Below are positions 53,980-64,000 of a stretch of 64,000 nt of DNA, one piece after another (positions within the stretch are counted from its first letter, which is position 1; every line of letters begins with the position of its first letter). Both the position numbers and the translations under genes were made by a program. A model generated the notes under the pieces. It saw only the letters and a program-made list of their open reading frames with translations. It did not search any database and had not been told where the DNA came from. The stretch comes from Enoplolaimus lenunculus (taxonomy: Eukaryota > Nematoda > Enoplea > Enoplida > Thoracostomopsidae). The stretch lies in assembly GCA_030248215.1 (NCBI GenBank), contig JASANG010002951.1:124001-188000 (forward strand). The letters are read 5' to 3'.

Positions 53980-54600
53980 TAAGCATGTGAGACATGCTTA
54001 TCCTAGTGCATATACAACATAATGCAGTGCACTGTAAAGATGCCTGCCGGCAGCATACGTGCTGACAGTTAGTCGACGATTAAAGTAATTGAAGTAGCGG
54101 GCTGCGTGGTTGGATTAGTGATATATAGGGCGTCCGTTCAAGGGTTCACCGACCGTATGTTCGAAATCCATTCTACTCCTACTTTGCATGTAAAGCCGAA
54201 ACATTTCCGTACATGTGCACATATACTGGTATAATAAGTTGTTGCAATGAGCGCGCGGTGTAGCGGGGGCATGCTTCACTCGAGTGCAAGAGGGCTGAGG
54301 TAGGATTCCTGGCTTAGTCCTTAACTTTGGGAAAAGTTCGAACAGGGGTCGTGCATGTGACATGCGGATGTATGGAGGCAAATAATAACCTCATGCTGAT
54401 GCTGTACATCGGTAAAAACACTGCTGCTATGTAGTGCCTTCATATGCAGCAGCAGTCAAACATTGAAGAACCAAGATACAAGTGTATAATGTTGAGGTTC
54501 TCATAAGGCATAAAAACAGAAAAACTCAGTAGTTGATTGTGAGGCGGCGTGGCTCAGCGGATAGCGCTGTCGTACCCTAGCCTACCCAACTTATCACAGT
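53980..54600 (+). mobile_element. Decayed SINE cluster
   Basis: 53980-54115 begins GTAAGCATGTGAGACATGC (family of 37994-39641) but its tRNA part is damaged. 54240-54350 has another tRNA-like piece (GCGCGGTGTAGCGGGGGC). 54356-54600 belongs to the tRNA-Ile-like SINE, lacking the part with the B box. Confidence 0.6.
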
Positions 54601-54639
54601 GCAGATTGCGTAGTTCCAACACGTTAATCCTTTGTTTTA

Positions 54640-56130
54640 CAGACGACTGAAGGCGAAAAACCACATGTTGATGCAATGTAGTACCTGCATATGCAACAGC
54701 AATAAAACATGGATCAACCAAGATACATGAGTGTAATGTTGAGGTTTTTCTAAACGATAAAAACCTAAAAACTCAGCAGCTGGGCTGTTGGAACTGCACG
54801 GCATGCAAGACTCTGTTCGAAGTTTTGCCAGAAATTGCACTGGAATGAAGCAAGCCGCTACTACTAGGGTATGACCGAAATTTAATTTTCCGAATACCGG
54901 ATATTGGATATGTTAAAATATTGTATTTTGCACGCTGAATTTTTACCGTGCTCAAGATTTTCGTCTGTTACGAACTTTAGTTTCTGCTAATAAACTAAAA
55001 AATACAAAAATGCGTTTAACTCTCGCTTAAGTTAAAAATAGCTAAAACGTATCGAAGCTTGAACTTCTTGACTTGCCCAGAAATGTAATCACAGCTAGAT
55101 ATTAAAGCCACATACTTTTTCATAGCAATTTTATGATATTCAGCATCACAATCGTAAATATTCGGTAACCGGTAGGTCTATACGGATAGGGGAATAGGAT
55201 ACAGATGTCAGTTTTTGCCGGATAATAAACCGGAACCGGATATCCGGTCGCACCCTGGCTACTGCCCCATGTGGTCGATTGCAACTACTTCATATTCCGG
55301 TACGTATGTACATGTATGGCAATTATTTTGCTTTTCCGTGCACATATACCGACCGACATAGACGAGTTAAGTCTTCTTATTTGTTATTCCAATACATTCA
55401 AACTAGTGCTCCAAATGTTCACAAATTTTCATTTATGAGCTAGCTAACTAATTACCGGTGGATGCCAGTTTAAGAGCAAACAGGCTGCCCAGAATTTTTA
55501 AGTATTAAGAAACTAGAAATGTAGGTTACGACAGGTTCACAAATAGCAACCTGCAGGTTTTTAGGCGAACAACAGCGTCACTCCGCCAGGTTTTTCAGCT
55601 GCATTTTTCGTCGACTATATGTCAAAAAGTATGTTTCCAAGAAGCAATCATTATAGTGCAATGGCACAATATTGGCACTTAGTGGACTACCATATTCACA
55701 TTATTAGAATGGAAGATGTTCTAAAGCCTGTATGTAATTTTTTGGCTCCGCACACTAAAATATATTGTCTTCATACTCGAAAAATATTGTTTTATATTTA
55801 AGATATGTCTTTTATACGGTCTCCAGATATATGTCGAGAATTACATTTTTATTCCTGAAAATTTTCAGAAATATGTGTCTGTAATTTTTCAGATTCAACA
55901 GTCTGAAATTTATTGTTAACGTTTCATGAACCCATTAAGATAAATTTAGCTGAAATACAAAAAATGCCTGAATTAAAACAAAGATTTTTCAGAGAAACCG
56001 ATTCCTAAATTGGGAGTTAAAGCTCAAAAAATAACCTAATTTTAAACAACCAAAGATACGTTCAAGATGTAAACAGTTGGGGGCCTAGAGCTCAATCCGA
56101 AATATCCTTCAAATTTTATTTATTTGCATA
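54640..56130. other. No gene recognised
   Basis: Another SINE 5' part at 54645-54790 and a CCGGATATCCGGTCGCACCC MITE end near 55250. The rest is AT-rich. Confidence 0.4.
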
Positions 56131-56154
56131 CACTGGCCAATGTTTACCCTTGGT

Positions 56155-56300
56155 AAGGTTGGGATAGTTGGACAGTTGGGGCAATTGGGACAGTTGTACA
56201 GCGGGAAGTATGAGACAGTTGTGCAGCGAGGCAGCAGGGACAGCCGGGCAGCGGGGACAGATGGGACATCCGTGTCGGGCAGGGGTCCTGTGGTTGCCCT
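56155..56300. repeat. Degenerate GGGACAGTTG minisatellite
   Basis: About twelve loose copies of a 10-12 base GGGACAG(TTG) unit in a G-rich island. Confidence 0.6.
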
Positions 56301-56826
56301 GCAACCACAGTTCCCCCGCCCTCGATTGCCGCGGGCTCTGTTTATGTCCTCCCGTGGCCTCTAATGCTTGCAAACCCGCTTTTATGCGACATTACTGTCG
56401 CTTTGTGTCTGTTTGAGTTAAGTCGATTTTAGTAGTTTATGAATGTGCCGTTATTTTGCCTTATATTGTGCCTGTATTCGTTATTTCTTATATTCTGGGT
56501 TATTTTTGCTCGCGCATTCCATTTTCCTATTCAAAACCTTTAAATTTACCAAAAATCTCCCCAAAATTCCCCAACTTATTCCTGCCAATTTTTCGAGCTA
56601 CCCCTTGAGTTTTCCGGCTAAATAATCATTCTATTGGCTTAGCTAGTTTTTAGTGCGCATTCGGACATTTTCGGTTATCAGACATTATACAAGTAGTGTA
56701 GCAATTGCGTGTGGTAGCAGAATTGAACGGAATTATTCGGAATTCGGTAGTTTTAGCCAGAATTACGGCTTGGATTTGCGTATTAGCGGAATTACTGTGT
56801 TTGGGCCTCGAAAACGGTAGTTTGTA

Positions 56827-57790
56827 ATGGGTCATCCACGTAATACTGTCTACGCTACTGTAAAAAATTGTCCACACCCCTGGTTTCAAGGGCTGGAAAA
56901 AACGACATTGTTCTTACGATGTTAAGACTTTACACAAGGTGTACCTAGCTAGTTTGTTTTGGCAGTAGTCCCTTCGAAGGGACTAAGGACAAATTAGACA
57001 CTGTCTGGACACAGTGTCTGACATCGGGACGTCCGAAAAAGAGCTTGTTGACAGTCCACAGCCCGTAACTAGGGCTTGTTTTAAAAACGTTGCAGTGTTC
57101 TAAAAAATTTGCTTTCTTAAAAATTAACTGCAACCAGTAATTTTTAAAAGAGGGGGCAGGAAGGTTTTTGCCGGTAAAAGGTAACCTGTAAGAGAACGTC
57201 CCGCCCCATTCAAGCAGAGCAGGTTAGAATATAATAACTCTGGTATACCAGAAAGTTAAACCCCGGTGTCCCTGTCGAAAACAAACTTTGTCGTGACCGG
57301 TGAGGGGGGGGCGGCGGCTGGGGTGTAAATATATAGCTCCGGAACCCTACACTGTTGTCCCCCAGGGGAGGACGGGCGAGTGGGAACCCTTTAACGTCGC
57401 ACACCAAGCCCAACGGCAGTTGCACTTTTCTTTCGCCCGTGGTTGCGGCATACTCAATATTAAGCTCTACAATAGTCCCTTCAGACAGACTCTGTAAAAC
57501 AGAGTCCCTTGAAACAGACTCTTTAGATGACTAATCAGAGTCTGTTCTGACAGACTCGGAACAAAACAGTTGTCCTTCATATGACGCATCGACAGTGTAG
57601 CATGGGTATGGACGGCAATGTGACAAAGCATAGGCTGTTTAGAGGGTATGCGAGTTGTCTGGAAGGTCTATACAGGATATGGGTGATATTTGGACATGTC
57701 ATATAGTAACACTACAACTACAAAGTGAGGGGCTCGTAAGTGGGGACAATTGTTTACAGTAGCGTAGACAGTATAACGTGGATGACCCAT
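56827..57790. mobile_element. PIF/Harbinger-like nonautonomous element
   Basis: About 48-bp terminal inverted repeats: TGGGTCATCCACGTAATACT at left and its complement at right (ACGTGGATGACCCA). TAA lies immediately outside both ends, the usual 3-bp TWA target of PIF/Harbinger elements. No transposase frame inside. It splits a non-coding segment that continues on both sides and may be an LTR. Confidence 0.7.
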
Positions 57791-58214
57791 AAGAATTACG
57801 TGTTTTGTGTTGCAAATTGTGCAACTACGGTCCCGGCGAGTTATAGAGCGCCATTGCTGTTATATAGTTGTTCGTTTGCGAAGAATTGCGGTAATTTTAC
57901 GATTGCTGGCCAATTTAATCACGGATTTGACGTAAAACTCGGATTTCCGCCCGGTTTTGACATAATCTCGAGTTATCCCGAAATTTCGTAAAATTGCGGA
58001 TTTCGTGAGTCAAATTAGCATCGCCGACGTTTATTTTGTGCACGTTGCCATATTATTTGTTCTGTTACTTGTATTAAACCTATAAAACTCGGTGTTAACA
58101 CTCCAGAGCGTACTAACCCCGAATCAGATCACTTAGAATTGCATGAGTCAAAAATCTACAGTTTTCGGATATTTTAGCCTCAAACAGGGCCAAATAGCGA
58201 AGTCCAGAGCTTAC

Positions 58215-60113
58215 ATGGTGACCACGATGGTCTCATGCTTTTGAATTCTAGTGATTTGATTACGATTATAAAGATCGATCGATCTCTGTGAGTGATTTTA
58301 CAAAGTTTGATAAAGACAATTGGTAAGTATCTTTCGTTGTGTCCTATATCAGTTTGCTACCATGAGCCAGCGTACTACACGGAATTCTGCTATCGGCAGA
58401 GTACAATCGGCATCTGATTTTGACCAAATTACTGACTATCAGCCTCCGGCTGATGATTTTACTGAGCATTATACTCAGCGGCTTGAAAATCCTGAATTTG
58501 ACTTAGCTAATAGCACTGTGTCAGATATAACCGTTGTCAATGACCCTGAAACAGCGATACAGGCTGTCAATATCGCACCAAATGCTACCTCAACCCAACC
58601 GCCTGTTGTTTCTGATGAAACTACACAATTCAGTCGCATTTACGACTTATTGCAGCGGGTTGAGCAGCAAAATTCGGCAAACACTGACATTGTTAATAAA
58701 AACGTAGCTAAGGTTCAGGATAGTGTCTTTACCGTTCAACAAAACATTCAACAAGACGTTAAAGCTGTACAGCAAGATGTTTATACCGTGCAGCACAAAG
58801 TACATGATGTGCAGGAAAATGTTACTAACGTTCAATTGAATCTGACACAAAATGTCCAACGTGTCGAACGCAAGATTGACCATAAAATTGACAAAATTCA
58901 AAATGAGTTAGCTAGTGTCGCTCAAGATACGCGTGATAATATCGAAGCGTTGCGAACTGATATCGCAGTTGTCAAAAATCGTATTACAGTTTGCGAAGAC
59001 ACGCAACAAAAACTTTTAATGCCAAATTTCGATCGTGACAACACTCAACACGCTGAAACACGCGTTAAGTCAATACGTATCTCGACACCACGTGCTAACG
59101 GCGATCATGCATCATTACTTGATTTAGATAACAACGAATTGTCACAAGTTTTGCATTCGCCTGACGCACAGGATAAAATATCTACGCCGCAATTTCAGAA
59201 CGATAACGGGCAGAGTAACGCCCAAATTAATTTGCAGAATAACATTCCACCAATCATTGTGCATGCTATTACTAACGAACCATTAGTTATAGAGTCATAC
59301 ACAGGTGAAACAGATTTCGATCGGTGGTTCAATAAATTCAATCGTCAGCTCGAGGAGCGTGAAATAACATCACAAAAAGATAAATGGAAATGGTTTCGCA
59401 ATAAAATAGCTGAAAATTCAGCTGCAGACAATTACTTGTAATATGTCGAACATCCGACACGGCCGTTCACGCAAGATGACTATGACGTCGTGGTTGCACA
59501 TTTCAAGAAACGTTTTTCGCATGCAACTACATTTACTAACCATCTTACTAAGTTTCAGAGCATTCAACAAAAAGGCGATGTAAACGCATTTGCTGAAGAA
59601 TTATACTGTTATTGGCACAGATACATTCATCGCAAGTGTCTGAATGAGCTCGAATCACAAGAATTATTGCGAAATACATTTTTAGCGAACGTGAAATCTG
59701 CAATATTTCACAAATTAACCAGCGGCGGTGATGAATCGTTTCACGAACTCAAGACACGCGCTAGCAAAATCGAAGAAACGCTAAATATGCGAAATGAGCA
59801 AAATCCGATTCAGCCACCGAACAAGTCGAAATCTCAAAACGAGCAGGCAGGTCAGAAACCAATGCAGCAAAACAATGGTACAGGTGCTGTGAGACAGAAT
59901 CAACAACAAAATTCCGGCTCGAATCAGCCTCAGCCGAATTACGGCTCGAAAAATACGAATTTTGGCCAAAATCGACCTGTGAAAACACCAAACGTAAATT
60001 TCACGCCTGCTCAACAACAAGCAATGACAAACATGACCTGTTATTCTTGTAATAACACTGGACATATACAGCGTTATATAGTATTGTTGTGTCATGTTTC
60101 GGGAAGACGCTGA
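58215..60113 (+). mobile_element. LTR-retrotransposon gag fossil (broken)
   Basis: A gag-like coding region about 1.75 kb long. N-terminal part acidic; then a long coiled-coil rich in VQQ/VQ repeats; then a capsid-like segment (IESYTGETDFDRWFNKFNRQ) typical of Ty3/Gypsy- or Pao-type Gag; then a Gln/Asn-rich tail with a zinc-knuckle-like CYSCNNTGH. A primer-binding-site-like TGGTGACCACG begins near 58215, so the DNA before it (interrupted by the Harbinger-like element) may be the 5' LTR. Broken, with at least a couple of breaks; no protease, reverse transcriptase, integrase or 3' LTR follows. The long readable stretches suggest a fairly young fossil. Confidence 0.75.
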
Positions 60114-63100
60114 TTGGCATCCAATTAAACTAGTTTTAAACCTTTATACGCATGCATGGAAATTGTAATGCAAGCGGTATTCAACTAAAAATCTTACAAT
60201 ACCCGAAACATATCGTTTTCTATGGCCACATCGGGGCACTTTTCATTCTAGTTACTAAACTTTATGAAGAAATTTGATGTAAATTTACCTTAAGTGTGAA
60301 AATATTCAAATTTTAAGTTATAGATACTCACGTTATAATTGCTTTAGAACTGTTAAGCTATATTTCCATGAAAATTTCCAACTACATTTTCATAATCACA
60401 AAAGCCGCGCTTTCCTAATTTCATTTTTATTTATTAGGTAACTCGCTCAATTTATAATGCAAATATATTTTAATTCATATAAATTGTTTGAATTCAGATA
60501 GAAAATCAATACAATTGATAAGTACTTGCTCTAGTGAAAACTGATTTTATGCTGCATAGTAGTGTAGAACCAAACATCCGTATCGGTATTGTAATCGGTA
60601 TTTTGGAAGAATACTGATTCCAATACTTTCCATTTTGTATTTCACACATGAATTGAGTTAAATATATAATAGGAAAGCGCAGCTAAAATATGGCTGCAAC
60701 AAATATTTTGTGAAACATGCTGAATACGCATTTGCATCAACATGCGGACGTGGAAAATTGCTTGAAGCACACTTTTGCACGTTTCCTCTTAATTGTACAG
60801 GAAATTCTAATAATGCAATTCCATCCCCAGTCAAAACTGCGAATCCGCAACTATAAGGTTTGCTTTGTAACTTATTCTTGTTTTCTTTTCGAAAACGAAA
60901 AACTAAGGCGGCCGGGCCTGGGCCTGAAAAATCCGGGCCGGTTCATACCATAATGAGAGCCCGCTGTGTTCGAGCGTCACTTTTTGAAAGAGACCGCTTG
61001 CTTTGGGAACCTTATTAAATTAATGGGGTTAATTTTGCAAGTCAAAATTTCTTCAAATATTCTAAACCGAGTTTTGGACATTTCAGTGCTCAACTTGGTG
61101 CTACCAATAATACATCGAGCAGAAAATAAAAACTGATATCTGCACTTTACGAGTAAACGTTGAGCTTAAAAGTAAATCTAGGTTTAGAAAAAACCCAGGC
61201 GAATGTAAAATCTAGACACCTACTACGAATGAAATAAAAAGTGCCTCTCATACCACTTGCGGTTGCAGTGGGTGCCACTCCGGCCTGAACCACCACAACT
61301 TGAATCAAGAGAAAGGTTTTGCATTAAGATTCAGCATTAAATTAGCGTTCGACTTCGCTCTCGTCTTTTTTACACTATTATACGTTGAGCGACCGATCCT
61401 TTTGAAATTCCTGCATCCACCACGGCGTCACACAGATCTCGACGAGCCGAGTTCAACGGTACTATTTTCATATTTGCATAGCTAGCGATTCAAGAGATGA
61501 CCGAAAAAATTATTAAAACACGCACAGATTTATAAAGAGTCTCACTATCACTTACATATTCACAAAATATAAGCTTTACTAATGTTTTTCGTTGCACAAA
61601 TTTGGAGAAGGTTTGTATGTTTTATATAATAAAATGTTAAACTTCAAGGGACCGCCACTTCACTTTGAATGAAAAGCTTTGCAGCCATAAGGTTCTAGCT
61701 CGTAAATAAACAGTTTTCGACAACTTGAGGTTACGTCTGCGTTTTCAAAAAACGCGCCTTGGTAAAAAAATACACATAAAAAACTAGCTATCTTACTAGT
61801 TTGTAATCATATATAAGCTAATGTTTTTCGTAATTGTCCACTTAACATGTTTCGCATATATACGTACTAAACAATAGTATTTTCGTTAAATAAATAGCTT
61901 AACGTATATGGTTGAGATAACTTATGTAGCACACAAAAAATTGGATTGTTACAATCTACGATTCTGTAGAACACCTTGCGACAAGATTTGAATCCAAATA
62001 CGAAGGCGAAACTTTGCGCTTCCGATTCTTATGAAAACGTTTACGTATAATACTTCGACAATTTTTTTTTAAATATTGCGCATGAACACCGGTTTCCATG
62101 ATCTTGAATGACATGCGTTTGTATATAAATACCACCAAAACAGAATAGTAGAAATAATAGACTTTTGATAGAAACATAAGAGAGACGTGAACACTTTTGG
62201 AAGAAACATATAATAGTAACACTACCGTGTCCCTATGATTGAGTAAATCCTTGCTTAAATAATGTAAATATATAAAACTATTGTTGTGATTTCCTGATTA
62301 ATTAAGCAAGTGTAAAACTATAGAATGTTGTGTCTGCTTTAAATTAAGCAAAATTATGCCAAGCAGTATAGTAACAAAACCGATACGTAATTCGGCAGCA
62401 GTTTGACTTAATTTTAAGTATATTTTTAGTGAGAACAACACGCCAGTAGATCTATACTTTTAGCAAATACCGATTTCAATATTTTTAATTAAATTACCAA
62501 TTTCAACATTTTTAAATTATTTAGCGATTTCAAGATTTTTAAATTCGTTACCGATTTCAACATTTTTAAATTATTTTAGGGAACCAAGCATTTTACACTC
62601 GGTTGTTTGCAAATATACAAATTCACAAACGGCTTGTGCTGTTGGTTAAGCACGAAAAATTGGATTCATTTTTTGTATATATTATGTAAAGGTATGCTGG
62701 CAAGGTGTAGCCGGATATGCGTTTCCATCTGTTTCCGTCATAGAAACATCAGAATTTCTGTTATTTTTATGCTCAGAATTAGTTGTACACCAACGTAAAT
62801 ATATTGCAATTTCTTATTACAGATATACTGCAATTGTTTGATATGAAAACAAATTACAAAATTTATCCAAAATTTAAAAATTTTCATGCATCCGCTATTT
62901 TTTCTTTAAAATCCCTGTCAATATTTGCATTCCACAATGGTATTTGTTGCAAAATAAAAGATCTTTGAAACTTTTATTACTTAAATATTCGTTGTTCACT
63001 ATTTTTACTATCCATTTGTACCTTGTATGCTGGCAATTAGCAATTCATATTTGGAGAGTAAAAACCTAAAAGTTGAAACCACTAAATTACGTGAAAAAAA

Positions 63101-63370
63101 TCAAAAAATTGGTGATGGGTACTCGATGGTCATTTGTTCGAGTTATTGATTCTGAACTTTAGGAGTTGCCTCATACTTAACAACTTTTACATAAAATGTG
63201 CAAACTTAAAAATTAGATATACCTGGATTTTTAATTTTTGTTTATTATGATACACAGAAACGTGACCGAATATCCTTTAGTTCACTCTAAACTACAGGAA
63301 TTAGCTTACAAAACTGAATTTAAATTGAACTGTAATTATTCCGACGAAATATTAAGGAAAATCTTTTCTT
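60114..63370. other. No gene recognised
   Basis: AT-rich. 61300-61440 (TTAAGATTCAGCATTAAATT ... CCTGCATCCACCAC) is a decayed relative of the repeat at 9765-9890. The short frames show no family motif. Confidence 0.45.
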
Positions 63371-63374
63371 ATAA

Positions 63375-64000
63375 TGCGGGGTTCACGTTATAACTCTGGC
63401 AGCCTGGAACACGTTTTGTACCTATAACAATAGCTGGTAACATTTTGTCTGACCGTTTATCCGCTATGAGATTCAAAAAATTTGAATTGTCTGCTATCCT
63501 GATGTGACATCTACTGTTTGTACTGCAATATCATATGATATTCCAAATATTGTCTGCGAGTATCATATGATATGTTTGAAAATGTCTGCAAAGTTGTGGT
63601 AAACTAGCTTGATTGTACTGTAGAATGTCATATGATACTAAAATTTCAAATTTGAATTATTTGTACTTAGGAATATATTTTGGGAAAAACTTAGCGAGAA
63701 ACAGAACGGTAGAAGCTAATTCAACTTGCGAAATCATTTAATGCTGCATTATCCGACTTTTTAATGTTTTATTTAGCGTGCACAAATTCCATTGTCCTGT
63801 ATAAATATCATATGATATTTAGTAGAATTTCGGAATATCATATGATATTCGCATAAATGTCCCGCAGTATTATATGACAAATGGTTATTTGTATACGATG
63901 ATCGCTCGACATCAGTGATTTGTAAGCCAATGTCATATGACATTCACATTTGGTCTACATAACCGCTATTCGGATCACAGAATTTTATGTTGACGTCGAA
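63375..64000 (+). repeat. Dispersed repeat with CATATG palindromes, copy 2 (runs off the window)
   Basis: ATGCGGGGTTCACGTTATAA, TAACATTTTGTCTG, several ATATCATATGATAT palindromes, and GTTGACGTCGAA at the window edge in the same order as 35417-36030. Confidence 0.75.

Overview
The window is nuclear DNA of an animal. It is AT-rich, has spliced genes with GT-AG introns, and is packed with short terminal-inverted-repeat elements and tRNA-derived SINEs. The genes I could read exon by exon are metazoan: the 5' part of a PIEZO mechanosensitive channel gene (minus strand), RPL9/uL6 (plus strand), RAB24 (minus strand) and a first exon of CMC4 (minus strand). A compact, fast-evolving marine invertebrate, perhaps a tunicate, would fit, but the sequence alone does not settle the species. 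TTAGGC-type arrays are present only inside transposons and are not evidence for a nematode.

Layout. 1-25,000 is the PIEZO gene read right to left. Fourteen exons can be chained with consistent splice phase, from the first membrane helices (24,998) to about residue 1,150 (1,994). The 3' part lies beyond the left edge, and the start codon was not found. The introns are full of MITEs. In the middle (8,949-18,175) one roughly 2.6-3.2 kb block containing exons 5-7 appears three times in +/-/+ order, forming a giant hairpin. Its fold point is a 7-base inverted microhomology, and its copies differ mainly by one-base losses. A fold-back duplication or an amplification/assembly chimera must be separated before the PIEZO model is trusted. 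20,350-23,165 is a 60-bp AT-rich satellite inside intron 3.

25,000-37,850 has no gene I can recognise. It holds a triple CRE-like array upstream of PIEZO, hAT-like and other MITEs, minisatellites and dispersed repeats. 37,850-40,270 is a SINE district with a tandem higher-order repeat. 40,310-40,433 is an unidentified minus-strand exon, followed by the complete five-exon RPL9 gene at 40,886-43,407. 43,700-52,300 carries MITEs, an exact 216-bp in-frame duplication and the CMC4 exon. RAB24 is complete in three coding exons at 52,366-53,739. 53,980-57,800 holds SINEs and a Harbinger-like element. 57,800-60,113 holds a broken LTR-retrotransposon gag fossil. The remainder to 64,000 is AT-rich DNA without recognisable genes, ending in a repeat full of CATATG palindromes that also occurs at 35.4-36.0 kb.

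The genes are independent housekeeping or membrane genes and do not form a pathway. The mobile-element landscape is the most distinctive content, above all a hAT-like MITE family (8-bp target duplications) whose interior is made of telomere-like TTAGGC repeats.
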